DNA of 64,000 nucleotides from Microvirga pakistanensis (lineage in GTDB: Bacteria > Pseudomonadota > Alphaproteobacteria > Rhizobiales > Beijerinckiaceae): NCBI RefSeq assembly GCF_004458765.1, contig NZ_SPJX01000710.1, forward strand, positions 186,001-250,000, read 5' to 3'. Positions 24,240 to 33,081 of the stretch are shown in pieces (positions within the stretch are counted from its first letter, which is position 1; every line of letters begins with the position of its first letter). A program made the position numbers and the translations under genes. The notes beneath the pieces are model-generated. The model was not told where the DNA came from. It ran no database searches and saw only the letters and a list, made by a program, of their open reading frames with translations.

Positions 24240-25241
24240 CTAGCCCAGCAGCCCCTGCTGCTCAGCCAGCTCCTTCAGGCTGGTCTGCGGGCGGGCGCCA
24301 AGGTGGCTGATGATCTCGGCCGCCGCCAGGCCGCCGAGGCGGGCGCAATCGACGAGCTCCAGGTTCTGCACGAGGCCCGCCAGGAAGCCCGAGGCGAAAA
24401 GATCGCCCGCGCCCGTGGTGTCGACCACCCGCTCCACCGGGAAGGCCGGAACGGCCAGCGTCTCGCTGCGGCTCACCACCAGGGCGCCCTCGGCGGAACG
24501 GGTGATGACGCCCAGCAGGTTTTCCTCGCGCAGCGCCGCCAGTGCGCTCTCGGGCGAGGATGTGGCGTAGAGGCTCTGCAGCTCATGGATATTGGCGAAG
24601 AGGATGTCGAGGCTGCCGTCGCGCATGAGGCCCAGGAACTCGTCCCGGTAACGGTCGACGCAGAAGGCGTCGGAGAGGGTCAGCGCCACCTTGTTGCCCG
24701 CCTCGTGCGCGATCTTCACGGCCTTGCGGAAGGCCTCCTTGGCGGCCGGCGGGTCCCAGAGATAGCCTTCGAGGTAGACGATGCTGGACGCGCGCACCGT
24801 GTCCGGGTTCACGTCGTCGGGGGTCAGGTTCTGACAGGCGCCGAGATAGGTGTTCATGGTGCGCTCGCCGTCCGGCGTCACCAGGATGAAGCTGCGCGCG
24901 GTCGCGGGGCCGTCCTCGGCCGGCGCCACGTCGTAATGCACGTCGATGGCCTTGAGGTCGTGGGCGAAGAGCTTGCCGGTCTCGTCGTTCTTCACCTTGC
25001 CGATGAAGCCCGCCTTCACGCCGAAGGCCGCGACACCCGCCGCCGTGTTGGCCCCCGAGCCGCCGGACACGATAATGGCCCGGCCCATGTCGCGGTAGAG
25101 CTCCTCGGCACGGGCCTCGTCGATGAGCTGCATGGCGCCCTTGTGCACCTTCTTCTCAAGCAGGAAGGCCTCGTCGGTATGGGCGAGCACGTCGACGATG
25201 GCGTTGCCGAGCGTGAGCACGTCGATTCGGGTCTGGGACAT
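24240..25241 (-). CDS. PfkB-family sugar/nucleoside kinase (adenosine kinase-like)
   Basis: A 333-residue ribokinase-fold enzyme. Signatures are GGSGANTAAGVAAFG (N-terminal PfkB signature) and VVDTTGAGDLFASGFL (C-terminal signature with anion hole and catalytic Asp). The sequence resembles the adenosine kinase-like subgroup widespread in alphaproteobacteria, so adenosine or a related nucleoside is the likeliest substrate. The start ATG 25241 (MSQTRID) was chosen because the upstream frame is not conserved in character. Confidence 0.88.
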   Translation of the reverse strand: MSQTRIDVLTLGNAIVDVLAHTDEAFLLEKKVHKGAMQLIDEARAEELYRDMGRAIIVSGGSGANTAAGVAAFGVKAGFIGKVKNDETGKLFAHDLKAIDVHYDVAPAEDGPATARSFILVTPDGERTMNTYLGACQNLTPDDVNPDTVRASSIVYLEGYLWDPPAAKEAFRKAVKIAHEAGNKVALTLSDAFCVDRYRDEFLGLMRDGSLDILFANIHELQSLYATSSPESALAALREENLLGVITRSAEGALVVSRSETLAVPAFPVERVVDTTGAGDLFASGFLAGLVQNLELVDCARLGGLAAAEIISHLGARPQTSLKELAEQQGLLG

Positions 25242-25314
25242 GAACAACCACGATGTTGGAGGAGTTGATGGGCGCTTTGGCATCCGGCGCCCGACGGGTC
25301 AAGGCTCAAGGCCT

Positions 25315-25722
25315 TCAAACGGTATCCTGCACGGCCTGGATCGGCACCGGGGCGCGCCGCTCGCGGCCCTGCGCGTGATCGAGGATGGCGAGCATGTCCT
25401 CAAGCTCGCCCTCGGAGAGATGGCGGATCTCCCGGGCGAGGCGGTTGGCCAGCAGCGTCGCCTTGGGATCGGCCCCGGCGGTGTCGATCTTCACCCGCGG
25501 ATCTGACAGATCGGCCAGGCGGGTCAGCTCGTCCGCCTCGTCCCAGATGATATGGAAATATTGCAGCACGCCCTGGAGCAGGGTCCAGGTCGGCTTGCCG
25601 CGCTCGCCACGCTCCAGGGCTGAAAGATAGGCGCTCGAGACCCCCAGATGGGCGGCCATGTCCTTCAACATCAATCCGCGTTCGCGGCGAAGCTGCCGCA
25701 CCCGCTCGCCAAAGGGTGTCAT
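25315..25722 (-). CDS. XRE-family helix-turn-helix regulator
   Basis: A 135-residue protein with an N-terminal Cro/C1-type HTH (FGERVRQLRRERGLMLKDMAAHLGVSSAYLSALERG). The C-terminal helical region (SEGELEDMLAILDHAQ) has no recognised ligand site. It is the last gene of the Tim44-mltA-smr-xre run and starts 4 bases after the Smr gene stop. Targets cannot be inferred; this type is common in Hyphomicrobiales at this place. Confidence 0.88.
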   Translation of the reverse strand: MTPFGERVRQLRRERGLMLKDMAAHLGVSSAYLSALERGERGKPTWTLLQGVLQYFHIIWDEADELTRLADLSDPRVKIDTAGADPKATLLANRLAREIRHLSEGELEDMLAILDHAQGRERRAPVPIQAVQDTV

Positions 25723-25726
25723 GTGA

Positions 25727-26302
25727 TCATCCCGCGCCCCGCCTGCGGCGGAGCCTGACATAGAGTGCACCGGAACCGCCATGTTGGGGAGAGGCTTCCT
25801 CGAAGCCGACCACAAGAGATCTCAGCTCGGCGAGACGCAGCCAGTGGGGCACCATGCGCCGCAGGATTCCGCGCTCCTCGAACAACCCGTCCCGGGAGGC
25901 GGTGCCGCCCTTGCCGGTAATGACGAGCACGATGGCGTAACCGGCGTTCTGCGCCCGGTGGAGGAAGCTGATGAGGGCGAAATGCGCCTCCTCCTGACGC
26001 ATCCCGTGGAGATCGATGACCCCGTCCACGTCCTTCCGGCCCCGGCGCAGGGCTGCCAGGGTCTTGCGTTCCACGGGAGCGAGCGGCGGAACCACCGGTT
26101 TCTTCGGCTGGGGCGGCAGCGGGGGCAGGGGCGCGGCGGGCGCCGGGGGAACCTGCGGGGCAGGGGTGGTCGCGGTCTTCTCGTCCGGCTCGGGCTCCGG
26201 CGGCAGCGCCTTGCCCTTCATGGGCGTCACGTGGCGAGCCACGTGCGACCACAGCCGCCGCTCCTCCGGGCTGAGCTGACGTGTCCGGCGGCGCTTGGTC
26301 AT
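25727..26302 (-). CDS. Smr-domain protein
   Basis: A 191-residue protein with a basic start, a Pro-rich linker (about residues 35-75) and a C-terminal Smr domain (DGVIDLHGMRQEEAHFAL, VLVITGKGG, LRRMVPHWL). Smr domains occur in MutS2 and in stand-alone proteins with endonuclease activity on DNA or RNA. The DLHG and TGKG motifs are intact. Its ATG overlaps the mltA stop (ATGA), so translation is probably coupled. Confidence 0.9.
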   Translation of the reverse strand: MTKRRRTRQLSPEERRLWSHVARHVTPMKGKALPPEPEPDEKTATTPAPQVPPAPAAPLPPLPPQPKKPVVPPLAPVERKTLAALRRGRKDVDGVIDLHGMRQEEAHFALISFLHRAQNAGYAIVLVITGKGGTASRDGLFEERGILRRMVPHWLRLAELRSLVVGFEEASPQHGGSGALYVRLRRRRGAG

Positions 26303-27471
26303 GGCTGGGCTTTGGGTTGCAGCACGACGAAGCGCGTGGCGTGACGCAGCAGGCCCGCGCGGATGCCGGCCTCCTCGCCGCTGCCGAAGAAGAAATCGCC
26401 CCGCGCGGGGCCGACGATGGCCGAACCCGTATCCTGCGCGATCATGAGCCGCCGCAGGGGCTCGGATTTCGCCAGGCTGAAGGGCAACTCGCCCTCGAGC
26501 CAGAAGGGCAGGCCATAGGCCCAGAGCTGGCGGTCGACGGCCAGGCTCCGGCCGGGCACCAGGGGAAAGCCGGCGCCGCCGATAGGGCCATCCTCGGGCG
26601 CGAGTTCGCCGGCCTCGCGGAAGAAGATGTAGGATTGGTTCTGCCGCATCAGCTCCCTGGCAGGTCCGGGATTGTCCTTCAGCCAGCCCATGAGCCTCGC
26701 GAGGGTCATGGATTCGAGATCCATCTCGCCCCGCTGCACCAGCAGCCGGCCGATGGAGGTGTAGGGGCGTCCGTTGCGACCGGCATAGGCGACGCGCATC
26801 ACCGAGCCGTCGGTGAGACGAATGCGGGAGGAGCCCTGCACATGGATGATGAAGGCCTCGCCGGGCTCGCGCAGGTACACGATGGGCTTGGCGAGCGGCC
26901 CGAGCGCCCCGTCCTCGATGGCGGCGCGGTCGGGGTAGGGCTCATAGCTTCGGCCCGTGCGCCGCGCGGCCTGCAGCCCCTTGTCGATCCCGGGCAGGGT
27001 TTCGCCCTGGGGGATCGTCACGAGATCGTCGGGTCTCGCGAGCAGGGGAACCCGGTAGCGGGCATCGGGGGTGCGCGAGCCCAGGAACTCGGGCTCGTAA
27101 TAGCCGGTCAGAAAGCCTTGGCCCGTATGGGGGATGACGGCGAAAGGCTGGAAATGCGCCTCGAAGAACCGGCGTGCCTCGGCCCGCGACGGGCTGGGGT
27201 TCTTCAGGGCGGCGCGGCACACGGCCTCAAGACGGCGCTCGGGTGTCCGGGCCGGCCGCAACGCGGCCGCACTCGCATCAAGGGCTCGGCAGGAGCGCAG
27301 GAAAGCCCGGAAGGCGGCGGCGTGATCGTCGTCCGCCCAGGCATCGAGATCCTCGAAGGACAGGGGCTCAAGACGCGCCTGAGCCGCCAGGCGCGATTCC
27401 GCCTCCGCCTCCGGCATGGTCAAAATCCAGGCGAAGAGACACGCGACAAGGGTTCGCCCGGCATGTCTCAT
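26299..27471 (-). CDS. mltA: membrane-bound lytic murein transglycosylase A (MltA)
   Basis: MltA cleaves peptidoglycan glycan strands, forming 1,6-anhydromuropeptides. The 390-residue protein starts with a signal peptide (MRHAGRTLVACLFAWILTMP). The MltA domain (GFLTGYYEPEFLGSR, YLREPGEAFIIHVQGSSRIRL) and the C-terminal 3D domain with catalytic Asp (LMIAQDTGSAIVGPARGDFFFGSG) follow. I see no lipobox cysteine near the cleavage site, so it may be periplasmic rather than lipid-anchored. Start and stop both overlap neighbours by 4 bases. Confidence 0.94.
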   Translation of the reverse strand: MRHAGRTLVACLFAWILTMPEAEAESRLAAQARLEPLSFEDLDAWADDDHAAAFRAFLRSCRALDASAAALRPARTPERRLEAVCRAALKNPSPSRAEARRFFEAHFQPFAVIPHTGQGFLTGYYEPEFLGSRTPDARYRVPLLARPDDLVTIPQGETLPGIDKGLQAARRTGRSYEPYPDRAAIEDGALGPLAKPIVYLREPGEAFIIHVQGSSRIRLTDGSVMRVAYAGRNGRPYTSIGRLLVQRGEMDLESMTLARLMGWLKDNPGPARELMRQNQSYIFFREAGELAPEDGPIGGAGFPLVPGRSLAVDRQLWAYGLPFWLEGELPFSLAKSEPLRRLMIAQDTGSAIVGPARGDFFFGSGEEAGIRAGLLRHATRFVVLQPKAQP

Positions 27472-28196
27472 TGCCCCGCTTCGGTGGCGACGAGCAGCCA
27501 GTTGGGATCGCGGCTGCCGAGCTGGCGGGCGAAGGTCCACACGTCGGTGACTTCGGCCACCTGATCCGGGCTTCCGTCGACGACCGTACCGGATGCGTCG
27601 CGGGTGACCGTGATCAGCTGCGAGACGAACCGCACCACGATCTGCGCGGTCTTGCCGTGGACCTCCGCCCCCGCCATCTCGGCCTTGTCGATGGACACGA
27701 AGGTGGTTTCCACCCGCTCGCCGCGCTGCTCGCGCTCTGTGATGGCGCGCTCGAAGCCCTCGTAGACCTCGCGCGAGAGAAGGTCCTTCAGCGTCTTGCG
27801 GTCGCCCATGGCGAAAGCGGTGACGATCATCTCATAGGCCGCCTTGGCGCCCTCCAGGAAGCCAGCGGGATCGAAGCCGGATTCGGCGCGGGCGATGCCG
27901 TCGAGTGCCGCCGACATGGGCGTTCCGGGCTCTGCGAAACCCTTCCAGCGCTCGGTGGTCTGAACCTCGGCCGCGGGACGGGCGCCGTTGGGGCCTGGAA
28001 GGCGCACGACGTTGTGATCGGGCTCGGACGCCGCATTCGGATTGCCCGGACGCAACGGGGCATCGCGCCGGGACAGGGGATCGAAGGGCGGCTGCTCGCT
28101 GCCGGTCTTCTGGCCCAGCACCGAGCGGAGGCGCCAGATCACGAAGATCGCCAGAACAATGAAGATAAGGGTCGTGATGTCGAAGGAATCCTGCAT
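27468..28196 (-). CDS. Tim44-like domain protein (TimA)
   Basis: A 242-residue protein with one N-terminal membrane anchor (ITTLIFIVLAIFVIWRLRSVLG), a disordered linker to about residue 85, and a C-terminal Tim44-like domain (GFLEGAKAAYEMIVTAFAMGDRKTLKDLLS; VTDVWTFARQLGSRDPNWLLVAT). It is the bacterial relative of the mitochondrial import-motor subunit; its bacterial role is unclear. It heads an operon with mltA and is divergent from secB, an arrangement conserved near alphaproteobacterial origins. Confidence 0.92.
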   Translation of the reverse strand: MQDSFDITTLIFIVLAIFVIWRLRSVLGQKTGSEQPPFDPLSRRDAPLRPGNPNAASEPDHNVVRLPGPNGARPAAEVQTTERWKGFAEPGTPMSAALDGIARAESGFDPAGFLEGAKAAYEMIVTAFAMGDRKTLKDLLSREVYEGFERAITEREQRGERVETTFVSIDKAEMAGAEVHGKTAQIVVRFVSQLITVTRDASGTVVDGSPDQVAEVTDVWTFARQLGSRDPNWLLVATEAGQ

Positions 28197-28462
28197 CGTC
28201 GATCCGTTGTCAGCCTGCCGGAACCCAGCTGGCGCCGGGGGTTACCCCCGAGGTAAGAGGATGTGTTGTTTTGCATATGGGGTCTTCCGGTCGTAACATC
28301 CACCTCTTCCCGCGACAAGCGAAGGAGACCAGCAAATCTTGCCTCCCGAGCCGGAAACATGATAGCGCGGGGTTCCGTGGCCCGTCGCCGATCAGGTGCC
28401 TTCAGGTCCTGAAGCGCCCCGTCCGGGTCGACCGATTTACCCCCTCTTCGGAGCACGAAACC

Positions 28463-28948
28463 ATGGCCGATAACCCGGCAAACAATGGAGCGCCCGGCGG
28501 CATGCCCGCGCTGAACGCCCTTGCGCAGTACTGCAAGGATTTCTCGTTCGAGAATCCCAATGCCCCCCGCTCCCTGCAACAGCAATCCGAAGGCCCGCAG
28601 ATCAACCTGCAGGTCAACGTCAACGCCAAGCAGCTGGCGGAGGCCGATTTCGAGGTGGATCTCACCCTCGAGGGCAGCGCCAAGGTCGGAAACGACGTGC
28701 TGTTCGTGTTCGAGCTCACCTATGCGGGCGTGTTCCGCGTGCAGAACATCCCTCAGGACCAGCTGCATCCGGTGGTCATGATCGAATGCCCGCGCCTGCT
28801 CTTCCCCTTCGCCCGGCAGATCGTGGCGGACGCGGTGCGCAACGGCGGCTTCCCGCCCCTCTATATCGATCCGATCGATTTCGTGGCCCTCTACCGCCAG
28901 CGCGCGGCCGAGGTTCAGTCGCAGCAGGGCGGCCAGACCCTATCGTAA
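28463..28948 (+). CDS. secB: protein-export chaperone SecB
   Basis: SecB keeps preproteins unfolded and delivers them to SecA. The 161-residue protein is standard in length and has the typical motifs QYCKDFSFENPNAP, DVLFVFELTYAGVF and VMIECPRLLFPFARQIVADA. The ATG at 28463 follows a 266-base divergent gap, in which the upstream frame has no SecB likeness. A Rho-independent terminator follows the gene. Confidence 0.97.
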   Translation: MADNPANNGAPGGMPALNALAQYCKDFSFENPNAPRSLQQQSEGPQINLQVNVNAKQLAEADFEVDLTLEGSAKVGNDVLFVFELTYAGVFRVQNIPQDQLHPVVMIECPRLLFPFARQIVADAVRNGGFPPLYIDPIDFVALYRQRAAEVQSQQGGQTLS

Positions 28949-28971
28949 GCCGGTCCGGCTTTTCGGTTCAG

Positions 28972-29005
28972 GGCGGAGCGGGTGGCTGCTCCGCCTTTTG
29001 TTTTT
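28972..29005 (+). terminator. Rho-independent terminator of secB
   Basis: GGCGGAGC (28972-28979) pairs with GCTCCGCC (28988-28995) around an 8-base loop, followed by TTTTGTTTTT. It lies 23 bases after the secB stop and 9 bases before the converging dnaQ stop. Confidence 0.9.
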
Positions 29006-29013
29006 CCTGATTC

Positions 29014-29739
29014 TCAGGAGCCTTCCGGCGCAACCTCGCCGATATACTCGCGCCAGAGGGCGTTCGGCCCGAGCTGCTCGAGGAAGGCCATATGGGCGGC
29101 GCGTTCCGCGTCCGTCAGGCGCGACATCATGGGGCGGGCCTTTGCCTCGCGCGCGGCCGCCGCATCGGCGCGAAGGGCGGGTCCGGTGCTCTTCGCGGGC
29201 TGAGCCGAGAGGTCGAATCCCACCTGACGTCCGCCGATCAGTTCGATATAGACCTCGGCCAGAATCTCGGCGTCGAGCAACGCGCCGTGCTTGGTGCGCT
29301 TGGAATTGTCGATTCCATATCGCGAGCAGAGCGCATCGAGGTTGTTCGCGGCACCCGGGTGCTTCCGGCGCGCCATGATGAGCGTGTCGACCACGTCCGC
29401 CAGATCGATGGCTGGATGGCCGGTGCGGGCGAATTCCGCATTGATGAAGCCGATGTCGAAGGCGGCGTTGTGGATGACGAGCCGCGCATCGCGGATGAAC
29501 GCGTAGAACTCTTCGACGATGGCGGCGAACACGGGCTTGTCGGCCAGGAACGCGTCGCTCAGCCCGTGCACCGCGAAGGCGCCGGGAGAAACCGGACATT
29601 CCGGATTAATGTAGACGTGATAGCTCTTGCCCGTCGGAATGTGGTTGAGGAGTTCGACGCAGCCGATCTCGATGATCCGGTCGCCCTTGGCGTGATCGGT
29701 GCCGGTGGTTTCGGTATCGAGAACGATCTCTCGCAGCAT
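29014..29739 (-). CDS. dnaQ: DNA polymerase III subunit epsilon
   Basis: Epsilon is the 3'-5' proofreading exonuclease of the replicase. DEDDh motifs are visible: VLDTETTGTD (ExoI), LVIHNAAFDIGFINAEF (ExoII), and the ExoIII region with H-x4-D (KHGALLDAEILAEVY). The 241-residue length is normal, with a C-terminal tail for alpha binding. It is the last gene of the leftward operon from the origin: DUF299, maf, aroE, coaE, dnaQ. Confidence 0.97.
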   Translation of the reverse strand: MLREIVLDTETTGTDHAKGDRIIEIGCVELLNHIPTGKSYHVYINPECPVSPGAFAVHGLSDAFLADKPVFAAIVEEFYAFIRDARLVIHNAAFDIGFINAEFARTGHPAIDLADVVDTLIMARRKHPGAANNLDALCSRYGIDNSKRTKHGALLDAEILAEVYIELIGGRQVGFDLSAQPAKSTGPALRADAAAAREAKARPMMSRLTDAERAAHMAFLEQLGPNALWREYIGEVAPEGS

Positions 29740-29753
29740 GGGTCAGACAATCC

Positions 29754-30356
29754 TCACACGTCACGACGGCCGGGCCGTCCCGCCAGACAGGCCAGAATGG
29801 ACCGAACTTGAGTCTCCGCGGAAGCAAAGCCCCGGCTCGTATCCACGACAAAATGGGCGCGGGCGCGCTTTTGCGCGTCCGGCATCTGTTTACGCAGGAT
29901 CGCGTCGAATGTCTCGTCCGTCATGCCGGGCCGCGCCATCACCCGCGCGCGCTGCACGGCGGCTGGCGCCGTAACGACGAGAACCGCGTCGCAGCGCGTC
30001 TCGCCACCGGTCTCGAGGAGAAGCGGGATGTCGAGCACGGCCAGGGGAGCCGTTGCGGCGATCGTGCGGAGAAAGTTGTCTTCCTCCTCCCGCACCAGAG
30101 GGTGCACGATGCTTTCCAGCCGCTTCAACTGCGCGGCATCGCCGAGCACCGCCTGCCCGAGCTTGCGGCGATCCACCGCACCGCCGGCCACCGTGCCGGG
30201 AAAGGCCTTTTCGATCAGCGGTGCCGCACGCCCGCGATAGAGGGCGTGAACCGCCGCATCCGCATCGTGCACCGGAACGCCGAGACGGCGGAAGAGTTCG
30301 GCGGTGGCCGACTTCCCCATGCCGATGGAGCCGGTGAGCCCGAGCACGAAGGTCAT
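29754..30356 (-). CDS. coaE: dephospho-CoA kinase
   Basis: Performs the last step of coenzyme A synthesis. The P-loop is GLTGSIGMGKSATAELF at the N-terminus; VHDADAAVHALY and LDIPLLLETGGE are family motifs. The length is 200 residues. The ATG overlaps the aroE stop by four bases, and dnaQ follows 14 bases downstream. Confidence 0.97.
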   Translation of the reverse strand: MTFVLGLTGSIGMGKSATAELFRRLGVPVHDADAAVHALYRGRAAPLIEKAFPGTVAGGAVDRRKLGQAVLGDAAQLKRLESIVHPLVREEEDNFLRTIAATAPLAVLDIPLLLETGGETRCDAVLVVTAPAAVQRARVMARPGMTDETFDAILRKQMPDAQKRARAHFVVDTSRGFASAETQVRSILACLAGRPGRRDV

Positions 30357-31201
30357 CGTCCAGCTCCGAGATCGGCGACGATCAGCGCGCGCAGTTCCGG
30401 CGTGACCTCGGGCCGCAGGCCGAACCAGCGCTCGAAGCCCGGCACCGCCTGGTGCAGCAGCATGCCCAGCCCGTCGACGATCCGCAGACCCTGCTCCTCG
30501 GCCGCCGCCAGCAGCGGTGTCTTCAAGGGAACATAGACGATGTCCGACACGATGGCGCGGGCCGGCGCCCTGGCGAGGTCGAGCTGAAGGGAGGGCTGGC
30601 CCGCCATGCCGAGCGACGTGGTGTTGACGATGAGCTGTGCGTCCGGAAGCGCGCGATCGAGATCCTCCCAGGCGAGCGGCTCGAGGATCGCTGCGCCGCG
30701 CGCTTCGAGAGAGCGCACCAGGTCCTGCGCCTTCGAGAGGGTGCGGTTCGCCACGAGTATCCGCCGCAGCGGGCGCTCCTGCAGGCCCGCGACGATGCCC
30801 CGCGCTCCACCTCCGGCGCCGAGGACGAGCGCGGTGTCCACATCCTGCTCCCAGCCTGTCCCCAGGCTCAGGTCGAGATTGGCCATGAAGCCGAGCACAT
30901 CCGTGTTGTCGCCCCGCACGACGCCGTTCTCAACCCAGAGCGTATTGATCGCTCCCAGGCGCTCCGCGCGCTCGGTCCTGGACACGATACGGGAGAAGGC
31001 CGCCTCCTTGTGCGGGATCGTCACGTTGCCGCCGACGAAGCCCTGCTCATGGAATATTTGGAGAAAATTCCCGAAATTCACAGGCTCCACGTCGATGCGT
31101 TCATACGATCCTTCGATGCCGTACCGCTTCAGCCAGTAGCCGTGAATCAGCGGCGAGCGGGAATGCTTGATCGGATGGCCGACGATGAAGGCCTTTTTCA
31201 T
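30353..31201 (-). CDS. aroE: shikimate dehydrogenase (NADP+)
   Basis: Reduces 3-dehydroshikimate in aromatic amino acid synthesis. Motifs: GHPIKHSRSPLIHGYWL (shikimate site), GGNVTIPHKEAAF with the catalytic lysine, and the nucleotide-binding GAGGGARGIV and NRTLSKAQ. The length of 282 residues is normal. It is part of the origin-left operon and overlaps coaE by four bases. Confidence 0.97.
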   Translation of the reverse strand: MKKAFIVGHPIKHSRSPLIHGYWLKRYGIEGSYERIDVEPVNFGNFLQIFHEQGFVGGNVTIPHKEAAFSRIVSRTERAERLGAINTLWVENGVVRGDNTDVLGFMANLDLSLGTGWEQDVDTALVLGAGGGARGIVAGLQERPLRRILVANRTLSKAQDLVRSLEARGAAILEPLAWEDLDRALPDAQLIVNTTSLGMAGQPSLQLDLARAPARAIVSDIVYVPLKTPLLAAAEEQGLRIVDGLGMLLHQAVPGFERWFGLRPEVTPELRALIVADLGAGR

Positions 31202-31213
31202 GAGCGCGATGTC

Positions 31214-31831
31214 CTAGAGAGAAAGGCATCCGAGGCGGCGCAACGCCGACAGGAGCGGGAGCAGGGGAAGCCCCAGAATGGTGGAGTGATCGCCCTCCAC
31301 CGCCTCGAACAGATGAACCCCAAGGCCCTCGAAGTGATAGACGCCGACGCTTTGGAGCACGGCGGGACCGGCGAGATTCAGATAAAGATCGATGGACTCG
31401 TCCGTGAGCGGCCGCATGGTCAGAGTCGCCGTGGCCACGAAGCTCTCCACCACCGTGCCGGCGATGGCGAGCGCAAAGGCGGAATGGAGGGTGTGGCTCG
31501 TTCCGGAAAGCGCCAGGAGCTGGCGGCGCGCGGCTTCGCGATCGGGCGCCTTGTGGAACACGATCGATCCGCAGGCGAGAACCTGGTCGGCTCCGAGCAC
31601 GACGCGCTCCGGCTGGCGGCGGCTCACGGAGAGCGCCTTCTCGGCGGAAAGGCGCGCCGCCAGCGCCGGCGGATCGAGGCCCTCGCTCCGGGCCGCTTCT
31701 TCGATCGCCCGCTCGTCAATGTCCGAGGCTTGCGTTTCGACGGAAAGGCCCGCGCTCGCGAGCAGTGCGAGGCGCGTCGCGCTGGTGGATGCCAGGAGCA
31801 GCTTGTCGGATCCGGTCCAGAGGGCGGGCAT
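31214..31831 (-). CDS. Maf-like nucleotide pyrophosphatase
   Basis: A 205-residue Maf-family protein: LLLASTSATRLALLASAGL (N-terminal substrate loop), DERAIEEAAR, LGADQVLACG with the catalytic Asp, and YHFEGLGVHLFEAVEGDHSTILGLPLLPL. Maf proteins hydrolyse canonical or modified nucleoside triphosphates. The usual SxSPRR motif reads STSATRL here, so the arginine pair is altered relative to the common form; specificity is uncertain. It lies 3 bases after the DUF299 gene, as in other alphaproteobacteria. Confidence 0.9.
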   Translation of the reverse strand: MPALWTGSDKLLLASTSATRLALLASAGLSVETQASDIDERAIEEAARSEGLDPPALAARLSAEKALSVSRRQPERVVLGADQVLACGSIVFHKAPDREAARRQLLALSGTSHTLHSAFALAIAGTVVESFVATATLTMRPLTDESIDLYLNLAGPAVLQSVGVYHFEGLGVHLFEAVEGDHSTILGLPLLPLLSALRRLGCLSL

Positions 31832-31834
31832 GGT

Positions 31835-32686
31835 CTACTCCGCGATGAATTTCATGCGGTGGTCGCGGTAGAGATCGAGGATCGCGGCCGCCGTCTCCTC
31901 GATGGAGCGCCGCGTCACGTCGATCACCGGCCAGCCGTGGCGTGCGAACAGGCGCCGGGAGGCCGCGATCTCCTCGGCGACCGCGTCGCGGTCCACATAG
32001 GACGTGTCGTCGTCGGCGTTCAGGCTGAGCAGGCGGTTCTGCCGGATCTGCACGATGCGCTCCGGAGTCGCCACCAGCCCCACGACGAGCGATCGTCGCG
32101 CCGCCTCGAGCTTCGGCGGCAAAGGCATCCCGGGAACGAGAGGAAAATTCGCCGTCTTCAAGCCGCGGTTGGCGAGATAGATCGCCGTCGGCGTCTTCGA
32201 GGTCCGGCTCACGCCCATGAGGATCACATCCGCCTCGTTCAAATCGTCGGGCAGGTGCCCGTCGTCGTGGAGAAGGGTGAAGTTCATGGCGTCGATGCGC
32301 TTGAAATACTCGGCGTTGAGCATGTGCTGCGCGCCGGGGCGGGCGGTGGAATGCGTACCGAGATAGGACGAGATCATCTGGTGCACCGGCTCGAGCACCG
32401 ACAGATAGGGAGAGCCGGTCGCGCGGCAGACCTCTTCGAGACGGCCGGTGAGATCCTGGTCGACGATGGTATAGAGCACGATGCCCGGCGCGTTCTCGAT
32501 TTCGGCGAGCACGCGCTCGAGCTGCGTCGGGGAGCGCACGAGCGGATAGACATGCTCGATGGCGGCCACGCCTTCATACTGCGCCACCACGGCGCGGGCG
32601 ACGGTGATCAGGGTCTCGCCCGTCGAGTCGGAGACGAGGTGGAGATGAAAGTAGCTGCGTCCCGGCACGACGGTTCTCCCGAGCAT
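31835..32686 (-). CDS. DUF299 kinase/pyrophosphorylase (pyruvate,water/phosphate dikinase regulator)
   Basis: A 283-residue member of the bifunctional regulators that phosphorylate and dephosphorylate PEP synthase or pyruvate phosphate dikinase using ADP and phosphate. Motifs: HLHLVSDSTGETL at the N-terminus and the P-loop-like GVSRTSKTPTAIYLANRG. The start is taken as ATG 32686 (MLGRTVVPG). An in-frame codon at 32791 would push 105 bases into the presumed origin and shows no conserved character. It is the first gene left of oriC, and in many alphaproteobacteria the homologue faces hemE across the origin. Confidence 0.92.
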   Translation of the reverse strand: MLGRTVVPGRSYFHLHLVSDSTGETLITVARAVVAQYEGVAAIEHVYPLVRSPTQLERVLAEIENAPGIVLYTIVDQDLTGRLEEVCRATGSPYLSVLEPVHQMISSYLGTHSTARPGAQHMLNAEYFKRIDAMNFTLLHDDGHLPDDLNEADVILMGVSRTSKTPTAIYLANRGLKTANFPLVPGMPLPPKLEAARRSLVVGLVATPERIVQIRQNRLLSLNADDDTSYVDRDAVAEEIAASRRLFARHGWPVIDVTRRSIEETAAAILDLYRDHRMKFIAE

Positions 32687-32859
32687 CCGTCCTGAAAGTG
32701 GACACCATTGTTGTGACCGATGCCCACTGGTCAATGAGCAAATCGCGCGGAAACCGGATCCGCCTTTCGCCGGCGCGGCCCTTTGGATCACTCACATGAG
32801 CCTTCGGGTCGCCGGCGCGGACACCCTGTTCCGCTAAGATGCGCAAAGGAGTCGATTAA

Positions 32860-32868
32860 TGTGGATAG
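32860..32868 (-). promoter_or_regulatory. DnaA-box-like 9-mer
   Basis: TGTGGATAG on the plus strand is CTATCCACA on the minus strand, one mismatch from the consensus TTATNCACA. A TTAA directly precedes it (32856-32859). A weaker 9-mer, TCACTCACA at 32788-32796, has two mismatches. Confidence 0.55.
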
Positions 32869-33001
32869 AACGGGTCCTGTCCGAGGTCCAGGGGATGAGG
32901 CCTGTGAACTGTCGCGATGGCCATCAACAGGGCAGGGTGGTGTGTGAGTCTGAATTCTCACCTTTGGGAGAATCCGGCACGAATCACCTGCGCGGCCCGT
33001 G

Positions 33002-33016
33002 TTAACGTTTCGTTCA
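33002..33016. promoter_or_regulatory. CtrA-like site, one mismatch (TTAA-N7-TTCA)
   Basis: TTAA at 33002-33005 and TTCA at 33013-33016 are seven bases apart, the CtrA spacing. Only one base differs from TTAA-N7-TTAA. Confidence 0.5.
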
Positions 33017-33022
33017 AATTCG

Positions 33023-33037
33023 TTAACAGGCTGTTAA
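33023..33037. promoter_or_regulatory. perfect CtrA consensus site (TTAA-N7-TTAA)
   Basis: TTAA at 33023-33026 and 33034-33037 flank CAGGCTG. This is the exact recognition sequence of the cell-cycle regulator CtrA, which blocks initiation at the Caulobacter origin. A further TTAA follows at 33041-33044. Confidence 0.7.
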
Positions 33038-33081
33038 GGTTTAAGAATTCGGAAAGGATTGAGGCGGCGCTGCCTCATTCG

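Noticed and set aside
26240..26255. A CACGTG core in the Smr gene resembling parS
   Set aside because: Only the central hexamer matches; the outer TGTT/AACA arms are absent.
30452..32695. A 747-residue plus-strand frame across aroE, maf and the DUF299 gene
   Set aside because: All three minus-strand genes are clear family members with coupled starts; the long frame is codon-bias shadow.
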